From JAHRAW01 sp965243285 (GTDB taxonomy: Bacteria; Pseudomonadota; Gammaproteobacteria; Arenicellales; Poriferihabitantaceae), in the NCBI GenBank assembly GCA_965243285.1, contig OZ251537.1, positions 2,666,001 to 2,730,000 of the forward strand: a stretch of 64,000 nt of DNA, read 5' to 3'. A program made the position numbers and the translations under genes. This document shows, piece after piece, positions 26,485 through 35,078 of the stretch. Numbering within the stretch: position 1 is the first letter of the stretch; every line of letters starts with the position of its first letter. The notes beneath the pieces were generated by a model. The model worked only from the letters and a program-made list of their open reading frames with translations. It was not told where the DNA came from and searched no databases.

Positions 26485-26900
26485 TTTATTATGGGATTTA
26501 TATACTTATTGCCCAGGTGCTATTTCAGGCATTGTTTCGCACCGATTTTTTAGGGATTTATATACCTAAATCTGCACCGATATGTTTGGTTTGTTGCAAC
26601 TGCGCCTTATTATGTACATCAACTGCACCCCACCAAAACTGGCGAAAAGATGCCAGTTTTGACTCCCCCGCAAGATAAAGCGGGGGGAGTGAAAAGAGGG
26701 GAGTGAAAATTTAGCGGATTTAAGTATATAAATCCCATTTTTTAGTGTTTTGTTAATGTTGCTTATATTTGGATTTTCAGGTGCGGTTACGGGTTTGTAT
26801 TTAGCCGTCATGACGGCGGTTTCATGCAAATTACGTCAGCTAACTTCATGACCAATCCCCGCTCATTTTTTGTGGCAATAGGTATATAATTCCCTTTATT
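26485..26900. mobile_element. Nested inverted-repeat (MITE-like) element
   Basis: The outer arms TTTATTATGGGATTTATATA (from 26485, continuing CTTATTGCC) and its near reverse complement at 26874-26900 enclose a second inverted pair. The inner arms are GGGATTTATATACCTAAATC (from 26553) and its near complement ending about 26737. No transposase is present; the 87-codon minus frame at 26566-26829 spans the repeats and looks accidental. The arm sequence is shared with the element at 56808-57140, so this is a repeat family, likely non-autonomous. A GC-rich hairpin lies inside near 26663-26690. Confidence 0.65.
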
Positions 26901-26940
26901 ATGGCGTGTATTATGGCGTTTGGATGATGGATTTGGTGAA

Positions 26941-27618
26941 TCATCTTTCCATCACTAGGTCGTGGATTTCATGACCTAAACGCTGGCCACGGCGTTCAAA
27001 TTTGGTAGGCGCGCGGGGCGGTGAATCGCCAGGCTCATCGAGGCGGCGAAAATGCCGGCAACTATCCAGCAAATCTCGGGTGTGGATGGCGTACGGCCGC
27101 CAGTCGGTGACGAAATAAAAGCGCCCGCCGGGCTGCAGTTTGGCGGCGATTAGATTTAAGAATGCGGCTTGGATGAGGCGGCGTTTGTGGTGTTTTTTCT
27201 TCGGCCAGGGGTCGGGAAAATAAAGGTGGATGGCTTCCAAGGATTGCTCGGGGATAGCGCGCGATAATACGCCGACACCGTCTTCGCAAAACACCCGAAC
27301 ATGGGTGAGTTGGCGGGCGTGCAGTTGCAGTAGCAAGCGCCCGACCCCCGGGCGGTGCACTTCGACACCGATAAAATTACGCTCGGGGTTTTTCTCCGCT
27401 AAATCCAGCAGCGCTTCGCCATCGCCAAAACCGATTTCCAGCTGCGTTGGCGCGGCGCGATGGAACCATGACGCAAGCGGCGAAGTGAGTGGCAAACTCA
27501 GTCCGTATTGCGGCCATAAATCCTGCAGCGCGCGGCGTTGCCCGGTGGTCAAGCGACCTTCTCGCCGTACATAACTGCGCAAGGGGCGAGCGGAGTTTTC
27601 AGCCAACGGTTTTTCCAC
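26941..27618 (-). CDS. trmB: tRNA (guanine-N7-)-methyltransferase
   Basis: TrmB makes m7G46 in the tRNA variable loop. The 225-residue protein shows the AdoMet-binding EIGFGDGEALLDLA segment, the EVHRPGVG strand end, the hallmark LYFPDPWPKKKHHKRR motif and the C-terminal TKFERRGQRLGHEIHDL motif that contacts substrate. It begins five bases after the MFS gene, so the two are likely co-transcribed although functionally unrelated. Confidence 0.96.
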   Translation of the reverse strand: MEKPLAENSARPLRSYVRREGRLTTGQRRALQDLWPQYGLSLPLTSPLASWFHRAAPTQLEIGFGDGEALLDLAEKNPERNFIGVEVHRPGVGRLLLQLHARQLTHVRVFCEDGVGVLSRAIPEQSLEAIHLYFPDPWPKKKHHKRRLIQAAFLNLIAAKLQPGGRFYFVTDWRPYAIHTRDLLDSCRHFRRLDEPGDSPPRAPTKFERRGQRLGHEIHDLVMER

Positions 27619-27623
27619 CGCCC

Positions 27624-28871
27624 TTAATACGCCGGTGTGAGGTTAGTTTTTCCGAGGTATGCGAGGCGCAGGATGAATACGATAAGCGCGATGCCGACCA
27701 CCAGCACATTCATGCCGTGCCATGACATCGATGCCAGCATGGCGCCGGCGAACAACGCCCCGCCGGCGCTGATGAGCGCCACTAACATGTCGTTTATGCC
27801 TTGCGCCTTGAATTTCAGCGCTTCGGGTACGCTGCGCGTGGCCAGATAACTGCCGCCGGTGTATAAAAAATTCCACGCCAGCCCGAGCAGTATCAAAGCG
27901 ATGAAAAAAGCGGGGGTGGATGAGCTCAGAATACTCACCAGCGAGGCCGCGATTTGGGTAAAAATACCGGCCGTCAACAAGCGCCGCACGCCGAGCCATT
28001 GAATCAATTTGTTAGTGAACAGCGACGGCGCAAACATGAAAAAAACATGTAGTTGAATCACCCAGGAAATACTCGCGAAGGATATTCCTAAACTTTTCAT
28101 CTGCAGCGACGAGGCTATCATCAACATGCTCATCATGCCGTAGCCCAAAGCGCCGCACAGCACGGCGAACACATAAGCGCGATTTTTGAGGAGCGCGTTT
28201 AGCACTTGCCGACGGATTTTATCCGCGCTTGCATTTTTATGCGGCGCGGTTTTTTGCTTCGCAACCGGGCGCGCAATGCGTACCCCTAATACGATGAAAA
28301 ACACCACCGCGCATAGGGCCGAGATAACCCCATAAACCGCTGCATACACGCCGTGCGCGAACCACATCAAATCCTCGGCGTTGCGCACCAAAAAAGGCCC
28401 CAGCAACGCTGCCACCACGCCGCCGGATAACACCATAGACAGCGCCAGGGATTTGAATTTATCGGCCACCATATCCAGCGAGGCGAAGCGAAACATATTG
28501 ACCGCGGTGGTGAACATGCCTAACAAATAATGCGCCACGCACAGCAACCATAAACTCTTTTCATACACGCCGACGGCGCCGACGACCCCGCTGCCGACGC
28601 CGCAGGCGATTAGCAACAGCAGCACCGGTTTGCGGCCGAATTTTTCCATTGCCAGCGAAGCCAGATAGGAGGTCAGCATCACCGCCACAAACTGCAGCCC
28701 ATAGGGCAAGGTGGCTAAGCCGTGATCATCGGTGACATAAAACCCGGCCAGCGCGGCGATGGTAACCGATGCCACGGCCGCGGACATGCCGATGCCCAGC
28801 GCGCAAGACAATAAATAAACGCCGCGCGGAATGCCCGCCATGGCCATGCGTCTCATCGCCATGAGCATCAT
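27624..28871 (-). CDS. Major facilitator superfamily transporter
   Basis: The 415-residue protein has about 12 hydrophobic segments with a central charged loop (ARPVAKQKTAPHKNASADK, around residues 200-220) separating two six-helix halves. The MFS loop 2-3 motif is recognisable as MEKFGRKPVLLL. The substrate is not inferable. It lies directly upstream of trmB. Several Met codons at the N-terminus make the exact start uncertain. Confidence 0.85.
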   Translation of the reverse strand: MMLMAMRRMAMAGIPRGVYLLSCALGIGMSAAVASVTIAALAGFYVTDDHGLATLPYGLQFVAVMLTSYLASLAMEKFGRKPVLLLLIACGVGSGVVGAVGVYEKSLWLLCVAHYLLGMFTTAVNMFRFASLDMVADKFKSLALSMVLSGGVVAALLGPFLVRNAEDLMWFAHGVYAAVYGVISALCAVVFFIVLGVRIARPVAKQKTAPHKNASADKIRRQVLNALLKNRAYVFAVLCGALGYGMMSMLMIASSLQMKSLGISFASISWVIQLHVFFMFAPSLFTNKLIQWLGVRRLLTAGIFTQIAASLVSILSSSTPAFFIALILLGLAWNFLYTGGSYLATRSVPEALKFKAQGINDMLVALISAGGALFAGAMLASMSWHGMNVLVVGIALIVFILRLAYLGKTNLTPAY

Positions 28872-28934
28872 TAAATTCCCTGGTTGTAAATTTTATTAAG
28901 ATGTGGCCGATTAATTATCCATGCTGGCGATGAA

Positions 28935-29705
28935 TCACTGGCCGCGCGCTTGTTTTATTTGCTCCCACGCGCTTTGTATTTCATGGGTTTTTTCATTGGC
29001 GAGTTTCATCATCTCTTCCGGCAAGCCCTTGGACACCAGTTTGTCGGGGTGATGCTGGCTACGCAGGCGCCGATAAGCCTTGCGAATTTCCGCCAGCGGC
29101 GCGTCGGCTTGCACGCCGAGAATGCGGTACGCATCCGCCAATGAAACATCCCCGCCATCATCACCGCGCGCGGCGCCGCGAATAAGGTTTACCAGGCGCT
29201 CCAGCTCGGCCGCGGTGAGGCCGAGTATTTGCGCCAATTGTTGCAGGGCGCGGTTTTCTTCGACGACTATTTTGCCGTCCGCCAGCGCCGCTTGTATTTG
29301 AATCTCGACAAACATTTTGATGAGATCGCGGCGGCGATGGCATTCGCTGCGAAACTGCTCGACAATTTCAACAAACTGGAAATCATTTTGCTTGCCTTGA
29401 TTGAACAACGCGCGGGCGAGTTTTTGCTGGCGCTGGTCGAGCCGAAAATGGCGCATCAGCTGCTCCGCCAGGCTGATCTCCTCGCGGGTCACATGCCCGT
29501 CGGCCTTGGCGATATAGCCCATCACCGCGAAGGTGGCGGTGAAAAATGCGGTTTGAATGCGCTCTTGGTCGCTGCCTTGGGGGCTGGATTTACCCGACAA
29601 CGAGCGGTCGATAACATGCCCGAACGAAGCCCATAGCAAGGCCCCCAACGGCCCGCCTATCATGAAGCCGACGGCGCCGCCGACCACCTTGCCCCACCAT
29701 GTCAT
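28935..29705 (-). CDS. djlA: DjlA-type co-chaperone (TerB-like domain plus J domain)
   Basis: The 256-residue protein has an N-terminal membrane-anchoring segment (VVGGAVGFMIGGPLGALLWA), a TerB-like helical domain (residues about 50-180) and a C-terminal J domain with the HPD tripeptide at 219-221. This is the DjlA plan: a membrane-bound DnaK co-chaperone linked to capsule and envelope stress in E. coli. A striking 11-bp tandem repeat lies directly upstream of the start codon. Confidence 0.92.
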   Translation of the reverse strand: MTWWGKVVGGAVGFMIGGPLGALLWASFGHVIDRSLSGKSSPQGSDQERIQTAFFTATFAVMGYIAKADGHVTREEISLAEQLMRHFRLDQRQQKLARALFNQGKQNDFQFVEIVEQFRSECHRRRDLIKMFVEIQIQAALADGKIVVEENRALQQLAQILGLTAAELERLVNLIRGAARGDDGGDVSLADAYRILGVQADAPLAEIRKAYRRLRSQHHPDKLVSKGLPEEMMKLANEKTHEIQSAWEQIKQARGQ

Positions 29706-29714
29706 GATGATGTC

Positions 29715-29778
29715 ATGCCGATGTTATGCCGATGTTATGCCGATGTTATGCCGATGTTATGCCGATGTTATGCCGATA
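29715..29778. repeat. 11-bp tandem repeat, about 5.8 copies, upstream of djlA
   Basis: Five exact copies of ATGCCGATGTT plus a partial sixth occupy the bases just upstream of the djlA start (29705, minus strand). The period is about one DNA helical turn. It lies where the djlA leader or promoter should be and could change expression by copy-number slippage. Confidence 0.9.
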
Positions 29779-29846
29779 AAAATTGGAGCGCTGCCGAGGC
29801 GCGATTGCTTAATGGACATGCTACTTAAAATGGACATGTACTTAAG

Positions 29847-29921
29847 TGGAGCGGGTGAACGGAATCGAACCGTCATCATGAGCATGGGAAGCTCAGGTAA
29901 TAACCATTATACGACACCCGC
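29847..29921 (-). tRNA. tRNA-Gly (anticodon CCC)
   Basis: Read on the minus strand, GCGGGTG opens the acceptor stem and CACCCGC closes it, followed by discriminator T and an encoded CCA. The D arm contains TATAATGGTTATTA, the anticodon stem TGAGC pairs with GCTCA around loop TTCCCAT (anticodon CCC), and the T arm has GGTTCGATTCC. Length is 75 with CCA. Confidence 0.95.
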
Positions 29922-29990
29922 TAAGGGCGCCGATTATACGCCAAACGCAGTTTTTTCGGCGCTGCCGCCGCGGCGGTTTCATCGGCGGCG

Positions 29991-31469
29991 CTATCTCTCG
30001 AAGCGCGCCATGGCTTCGATTTGGGCGGTATGCGGGAACATATCGATAACGCCGGCATGGGTCATTTGATAGCCGCAGCGCGCGGTGAGTTCGGCCGCAT
30101 CTCGCGCCAGCGTGGCCGGATTGCATGACACATAGACGATGAGGCGCGGTTTGATACGGGGAATCAACTGCGCCACCACTTCGGCGGCGCCGCTGCGCGG
30201 TGGGTCGAGTAATATCTTATTGAAGCGGGTTTTATTGAAGCGGGTTTTATCGAATGGCGCATTATCGAACGGCGCTGCGGCGGCAATTTTTTCGAGTTGC
30301 GAAAAAATATCGCCGGCATCGTTCGGCATTAAATTCATGGTGTGAAATCGCGCCCTAGGCAGATCGTTTTGCGCCGCGTTTTCGACCGCCCGCCGAATCA
30401 GCGCCGCATCGCCTTCGAGTCCCAACGCTTGTGCGCCGAGGCGCGCCATGGGCAGCGTGAAATTACCGAGCCCGCAAAATAAATCCAACACCGAATCGGC
30501 AGCGCATGGGTCTAACAACGCCATGGCTTGCTCAACCATTAAGTTGTTCACCGCCGCATTCACCTGAATAAAATCGCTCGGCGCGAAACGCAAGGTCACA
30601 TCGTAACGATGGATGCGGTAATGCAGCGGCTCGGGGGATGGCGGCCACAGCGGGTGCATCGAATCCAAGCCGCCGGGCTGCGCGAAAAATTGCACGCTTT
30701 GGCCGCGCGGTGCGGCCCTCGAGGCGTGTTGCGCGAACTCGATGAGCCGCGCCGAATCATCGGCGCTCAGCGGCTGCAAATGGCGCAACACCAGCGCCAC
30801 TGCATTATCCGCCGCCGCCATCTCAAGCTGTGGAATGCTTTGGCGGCAAGCCAAATTATTCAGCAATTCATGCAGCCCCGGCAGTAATGCCGACAAGCGC
30901 GCATCCAGCGTGTGGCAACGCTGCAGCGCGCTGATGCGGCTGCTGCGGCGCTGGCGAAAGCCCAGCAAAACGCCGCGGCCCTGCACATACCGCACCCCAG
31001 GGCGGGCTTTGCGGCGGTAATTCCATGACGGCGCATGCAGAGCGGCGAGGCGATGGGCGGGCGTGGTTTTGCCGATTCGAGCGAGGTTGTCGAACAGCGT
31101 TTTTTCCTTGAACACCAGTTGCGTTTGCCGGGCGATGTGTTGCTGCGCGCAGCCGCCGCACACCCCGAAATACTCGCAGCGCGGCGCAACGCGGTGCGGC
31201 GACGGCTCGATAATCCGCGTCAATGTGCCGGGGAATTTTCCCCGCCGCTTGTGGCGCGGCTCAAATTCGATGCGCTCACCAGGCAGCACGCCATCTATGA
31301 AATACACTTTATCGCCGACCTTGGCCACGCCGGCGCCATCATGAGCCAAATCATCCACCCGCGCTTCGATTAACTCGGCGCGCCGTTTGGGCGGTGATTC
31401 ACCGCGCGATTTGGCGGCTGATTCAGAGTGCTCGGACGCTACTCGGGCGGCGGCGTAATCGTCTCCCAC
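29991..31469 (-). CDS. rlmD: 23S rRNA (uracil-1939-C5)-methyltransferase RlmD
   Basis: The frame is open to 31670, but that would overlap the exonuclease gene by 230 bases. I take the GTG at 31469, giving 492 residues (E. coli RlmD has 433). A TRAM domain (ELIEARVDDLAHDGAGVAKV) is followed by an iron-sulfur site with C98, C104 and C107, the AdoMet motif VLDLFCGLGNFTLPMA, LLDPPRSG and the catalytic Cys near residue 449 (YVSCNPATLARD). Four 15-bp repeats (30217-30276) insert FDN-A-P/FDKTR/FNKTR/FNK-type units just before LLDPPRSG. It follows the exonuclease gene, as in Pseudomonas. Confidence 0.93.
   Translation of the reverse strand: MGDDYAAARVASEHSESAAKSRGESPPKRRAELIEARVDDLAHDGAGVAKVGDKVYFIDGVLPGERIEFEPRHKRRGKFPGTLTRIIEPSPHRVAPRCEYFGVCGGCAQQHIARQTQLVFKEKTLFDNLARIGKTTPAHRLAALHAPSWNYRRKARPGVRYVQGRGVLLGFRQRRSSRISALQRCHTLDARLSALLPGLHELLNNLACRQSIPQLEMAAADNAVALVLRHLQPLSADDSARLIEFAQHASRAAPRGQSVQFFAQPGGLDSMHPLWPPSPEPLHYRIHRYDVTLRFAPSDFIQVNAAVNNLMVEQAMALLDPCAADSVLDLFCGLGNFTLPMARLGAQALGLEGDAALIRRAVENAAQNDLPRARFHTMNLMPNDAGDIFSQLEKIAAAAPFDNAPFDKTRFNKTRFNKILLDPPRSGAAEVVAQLIPRIKPRLIVYVSCNPATLARDAAELTARCGYQMTHAGVIDMFPHTAQIEAMARFER
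30217..30276 (-). repeat. Coding 15-bp tandem repeat (4 units) in rlmD
   Basis: Two exact copies of TTATTGAAGCGGGTT (plus strand) are followed by two diverged copies (TTATCGAATGGCGCA and TTATCGAACGGCGCT). They lengthen the loop before the LDPPRSG catalytic-domain motif by 20 residues without a frame change. Confidence 0.85.
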
Positions 31470-32236
31470 GCGTCTACAAATTCGAGAAAATGCCGCCGCC
31501 CGGATTCCTGCAAGTATTTTTGCATGAGGGCGCATTCTTGGGCGAATGATTCGGCGTTTAAATTGCCGCGCGTCATTTCCCATTTCAAATAAACCAGAAA
31601 GGTGTTGAGCGCATCGATTTCGCAGTAGTCGCGAATTTGCCCGATGCCGCCGGCCAAATACGCATCCCACACTTTATCGCCGCGCAGCCCCTGCTTGCCG
31701 GGGAAGCCGAGCATCACCGCGATTTCGTCTAACGGCGCCGAGGCGCGCGGCGCAAAACCGGCCAGCACATCCATCAAATCGATGTGCCGCCAGTGAAATC
31801 GATTGAGATAATTGTTATATCTAAACTCCCGATCTTCATCGCCGGATTCCCAATAGCGCGTGGCTGCCACCTCGTTCAACAAGGCGCGATAGTGCAGCAC
31901 CGGCAAGTCGAAGCCGCCGCCATTCCAACTCACCAAAGTGGGGGTATAGCGTTCGATGCCATCGTAAAACCGCGTAATCAATTCCTTCTCCGATGAATTT
32001 TCGTCGCCGAGCGACCACGCCTTGACCGTTTCACCGCGCCGCAACACCACCGAAATCGCCACGATGCGATGCAAATGCAACGGCAAAAAATCCGAGCCGC
32101 CGCTTTTTTCCGCCCGCCGCGCCACCATGGCGCGCGCAATATCCTCATCCGATAACCCATCCAAGCCATACAACCGCGCCCCGCTAACCGTATCCGGCAC
32201 GGTTTCAATATCGAAAATTAGCAGGTTGTGTAGCAT
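31439..32236 (-). CDS. Predicted 3'-5' exonuclease, PolB-like DEDD type
   Basis: The 265-residue protein has exonuclease motif I LLIFDIETVPD (residues about 5-15) and motif II LVSWNGGGFDLPVL (about 102-115). Motif III is centred on RDYCEIDALNTFLVYLKW, with the conserved Y/C-x-x-D pattern. This is the group annotated as PolB-like 3'-5' exonuclease and often found beside rlmD in gammaproteobacteria. It probably acts in DNA processing; the cellular substrate is not established. The stop overlaps the start of rlmD. Confidence 0.88.
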   Translation of the reverse strand: MLHNLLIFDIETVPDTVSGARLYGLDGLSDEDIARAMVARRAEKSGGSDFLPLHLHRIVAISVVLRRGETVKAWSLGDENSSEKELITRFYDGIERYTPTLVSWNGGGFDLPVLHYRALLNEVAATRYWESGDEDREFRYNNYLNRFHWRHIDLMDVLAGFAPRASAPLDEIAVMLGFPGKQGLRGDKVWDAYLAGGIGQIRDYCEIDALNTFLVYLKWEMTRGNLNAESFAQECALMQKYLQESGRRHFLEFVDAWETITPPPE

Positions 32237-32239
32237 GGT

Positions 32240-33817
32240 TTATTTATCGCGCACGCCCAACAAATCATCGTGCAACGGTTCGCCGGTGCGCGGGTGGGCG
32301 AGGGGCGGGAGTTTGGCTTCGACTGCGTTGAAATAATCTTCGATAAAATACATAACTAAACGCGGAAATTGGCTCGCCCCCACTTGCAACACGCCGGCTT
32401 GCGCGATGATTTTTTTGACCGCCGGGGTGTTCCACTTTTTCAAGGTGATGAAAATTCCCACCGCCGCTTTGCCGCTGGCGATGATACCGTAAAAGGCGCG
32501 CAACGCCTCGTTTTTAGGTTCGCCGCCCTTGACTTGCGCGATACACAAATCCGCATCTTTGGGGGCGTGGTAAATTTTGGCGCGTCCGTCCACGCCGCCG
32601 CCGCCCACTTGCACTGCATTCGGCGCAAACCCTGGAATGCGGGTGACAGCCCATTTTTCGAAGTCGAAGGGTTTGTGTTTGGCGAAATGCATCGCCGCTT
32701 CGATATCCTTCGGCACGCCTTCGAGCTCGATGTGCAAATCTTTCATGCGCTCGCGGCGAATGACCTCGATGGCATAGGTGGAAATATCGATGCCGAGCCA
32801 TTGCCGATTCAAATTGTGCGCGGATTCAACCGTGGTGCCGCAGCCGCAAAAAGGATCAAGCACCACATCGCCCTCATTGCTGGAGGCGGCGATGATTCGA
32901 TCGAGCAATTTAAGCGGCTTTTGCGTCGGGTAATCGAGATTTTCGCCTTTGCCGCGCACCGCTTTAATGTCAGTCCATAAATCTTGAATGGGGACGCCGC
33001 GCGCTTCCGAGAAATATTTCTTATATTGAAACGGACTAGTCGGCGTGGCTTGAACAAGCAAGCCGTCGTCAAACATTTTTTGCATGCGCTGTTTTTTGAA
33101 TCGCCAAGCGCGGGTGAGGCCACGAAATTCATACGGCGCGTTGCCGCCAGCCTCGTTGGTGCATGGCAATGTTCTATATTCACCGCGGTTATCCATATGT
33201 CGATACGCTGTTTTTACATAATCGGCAAAGTAGTCGGTAAATTGTTTGTTGTATTTTGTATTTGTGGATTTGGCATAATACAAAATAACATCATGCGCTC
33301 TTCCCATGTGTTTGGTCGCTAAATTATGTCTATCATGTTTGCGCAACCAAACAATTTCATTGCGGAAATTTTTTGCGCCGAAAATTTCATCCATAATCAT
33401 CTTTAAATAATGACTGGCGGTGGGGTCGCAATGCAAATAAATGCTGCCCGCATCCTTCAATAGTCGCTTCATTTCCGCCAAGCGTTCCGCCATATAGGAA
33501 AGATAGGACAACATGCCGCTGCCATCTGGGTGCAGCACATGCAGCGCGACGATAGCGGCATGGGCCGGGTGGGCGATGGCTTTTTCGATAGCATGAATGC
33601 GCGCCGCCGCTTTATCATCCCAATCCCAAGTGTCCACGAAAGCGGTGAGTTGCGCCAGGTCGTTGCGGTCTATGCCATGCCGACCGGTGCCGAACAGAAT
33701 GTTGTAATTCACATTGCTGTTGAACGGCGGGTCGAGATAAATCAAGTCAACAGAATTATCGCGCCACTTGGACATCACTTCCAAGCAATCGCCATAATAT
33801 AAGGTGTTGGTTTTCAT
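32240..33817 (-). CDS. DNA methyltransferase fused to an Mrr-like nuclease domain
   Basis: From the ATG at 33817 the protein is 525 residues. The N-terminal 390 residues are a beta-class amino-methyltransferase: DPPF at 29-32, then LHCDPTASHYLKMIMD, FRNEIVWL and AdoMet motif VLDPFCGCGTTVESA near residue 330. The last 120 residues read GGGGVDGRAKIY ... CIAQVKGG. The acidic D410 and Q428-x-K430 match the Mrr-type variant of the PD-(D/E)XK nuclease core (G-x-DG ... Q-x-K). The gene may therefore be a one-protein R-M or a methyltransferase with a DNA-binding nuclease-fold tail. It lies three bases upstream of the exonuclease gene. Three ATGAAAAC-like repeats at the 5' end make the start ambiguous. 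Confidence 0.82.
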   Translation of the reverse strand: MKTNTLYYGDCLEVMSKWRDNSVDLIYLDPPFNSNVNYNILFGTGRHGIDRNDLAQLTAFVDTWDWDDKAAARIHAIEKAIAHPAHAAIVALHVLHPDGSGMLSYLSYMAERLAEMKRLLKDAGSIYLHCDPTASHYLKMIMDEIFGAKNFRNEIVWLRKHDRHNLATKHMGRAHDVILYYAKSTNTKYNKQFTDYFADYVKTAYRHMDNRGEYRTLPCTNEAGGNAPYEFRGLTRAWRFKKQRMQKMFDDGLLVQATPTSPFQYKKYFSEARGVPIQDLWTDIKAVRGKGENLDYPTQKPLKLLDRIIAASSNEGDVVLDPFCGCGTTVESAHNLNRQWLGIDISTYAIEVIRRERMKDLHIELEGVPKDIEAAMHFAKHKPFDFEKWAVTRIPGFAPNAVQVGGGGVDGRAKIYHAPKDADLCIAQVKGGEPKNEALRAFYGIIASGKAAVGIFITLKKWNTPAVKKIIAQAGVLQVGASQFPRLVMYFIEDYFNAVEAKLPPLAHPRTGEPLHDDLLGVRDK

Positions 33818-33871
33818 GTTTGAGTTTTCATGTTTGGTTTTCATGTTTACTTATCCATTGTTTAATTAAAA

Positions 33872-34867
33872 TCAGTTAATGTCCAACACAATTTTGCCGA
33901 AGTGACGGCTTGCTTCCATCTCGCGGTGGGCGGCGGCGGCTTGTTCTAAAGGATAAGTGGCGGAGATTAACGGGGTGATTTTTGCTGCTGCCATGGCCGG
34001 GAGTACGGCGCCAGCGAAGGCTTTGATGAGGGCGGTTTTTTCGGCGCAGGGGCGGGAGCGTAATACCGAGCCGATAATTTTTTGGCGCTTGACCATCACC
34101 CGGGCGAGGTTTAATTCGGCCACGGCGCCGCCGAGCACGCCGATTAACATGAGCGTGCCGCCGACCGCGAGGCATTGCAGGTTGGGTTTAAGGTAGGCGG
34201 CGCCGAGGTGATCTAAGATGACATCGGCGCCGCGTTTATGGGTGATGTCCAATACCCGGTCGGCGAATGATTCGGTTTGATAGTCGATGACTTCATCGGC
34301 GCCAAGTTGGCGGACGCGGGCCACCTTGCCGCCCGAGGCGGTGACGATAACGGTGACCTTTGGCGCCAGCTGCTTGCAGAGTTGGATGGCGGCGCTGTTG
34401 ACGCCGCCGCCGCCGCCGTGAATCAGCACCGCTTGTTTATCGCCCAGCCCGGCGATGAGGAATAAATTGAGATAGGCGGTGAGGTAAGTTTCGCACACGC
34501 AGGCGGCGTGCTGAAAATCCATATTGTCTGGTATCGCCATGGCGTGCTCGGCCTCGGCGACCGCGTATTGCGCATAACCGCCGCCGGCCAACAACGCCAT
34601 CACGCGGTCGCCGACTTGCCACTTGCGCACGCCGGCGCCGAGTTCCTCCACTGTGCCGGCCACTTCCAAGCCGAGAATGTCCGACTCGCCCTTGGGCGGC
34701 GGGTAGTGGCCCTGGCGCTGTATCACATCAGGGCGATTCACCGAAGTCGCCGCCGCTTTGATGAGAATCTGCCCAGCCCCGACGCGCGGCCGCGCAACCT
34801 CGCCGAGCACCATCATCTCCGCGCCACCAAAATCGGTTAGCAAAATCGCTTTCATCCGCGAGGGCAT
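33872..34867 (-). CDS. NAD(P)H:quinone oxidoreductase, zeta-crystallin/PIG3 type
   Basis: The start at 34867 has AAGGA five bases upstream; ATG 34855 is a second option. The 331-residue medium-chain reductase lacks the zinc-ligand pattern and has the QOR/PIG3 features SVNRPDVIQRQGHYPPPKG, GLEVAGTVEELG, the nucleotide-binding VLIHGGGGGVNSAAIQL and GADVILDHLG. It likely reduces quinones or enones with NADPH. It is not obviously linked to neighbours. Confidence 0.92.
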   Translation of the reverse strand: MPSRMKAILLTDFGGAEMMVLGEVARPRVGAGQILIKAAATSVNRPDVIQRQGHYPPPKGESDILGLEVAGTVEELGAGVRKWQVGDRVMALLAGGGYAQYAVAEAEHAMAIPDNMDFQHAACVCETYLTAYLNLFLIAGLGDKQAVLIHGGGGGVNSAAIQLCKQLAPKVTVIVTASGGKVARVRQLGADEVIDYQTESFADRVLDITHKRGADVILDHLGAAYLKPNLQCLAVGGTLMLIGVLGGAVAELNLARVMVKRQKIIGSVLRSRPCAEKTALIKAFAGAVLPAMAAAKITPLISATYPLEQAAAAHREMEASRHFGKIVLDIN

Positions 34868-34957
34868 TTTTCCTTGATTAATCAAGTGGATTTATCGTGC
34901 GATTGGCATGGGTTTTATATGGAAGAAATACGCCATCATCGCCTTGCCTTATCCATA

Positions 34958-34996
34958 CCATGTCCTTAGGCCATGTCATTAGGCCATGTCCTTAGG
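34958..34996. repeat. 13-bp tandem repeat (3 copies)
   Basis: Three copies of CCATGTCCTTAGG (the middle one has A for C) lie between fdsA and the quinone oxidoreductase gene, followed by a partial copy. Confidence 0.85.
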
Positions 34997-35078
34997 CCAT
35001 ACCCCCTCAACTCAAATCCCTACCTAGCGGGATTAAAACAATCCACCAGTGGACCACGCCCATGTTCTACGCAACCCA

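Noticed and set aside
26566..26829. 87-codon frame inside the AT-rich inverted-repeat element
   Set aside because: It covers the inverted repeats, lacks a ribosome site and shows no family pattern.
29715..29778. Considered as a CRISPR array
   Set aside because: The units are only 11 bp with no spacers, and no cas genes are near.
31470..31670. Upstream extension of rlmD to an ATG/GTG at 31670
   Set aside because: It lies within the exonuclease gene in another frame and has no homology to RlmD, which begins at the TRAM domain.
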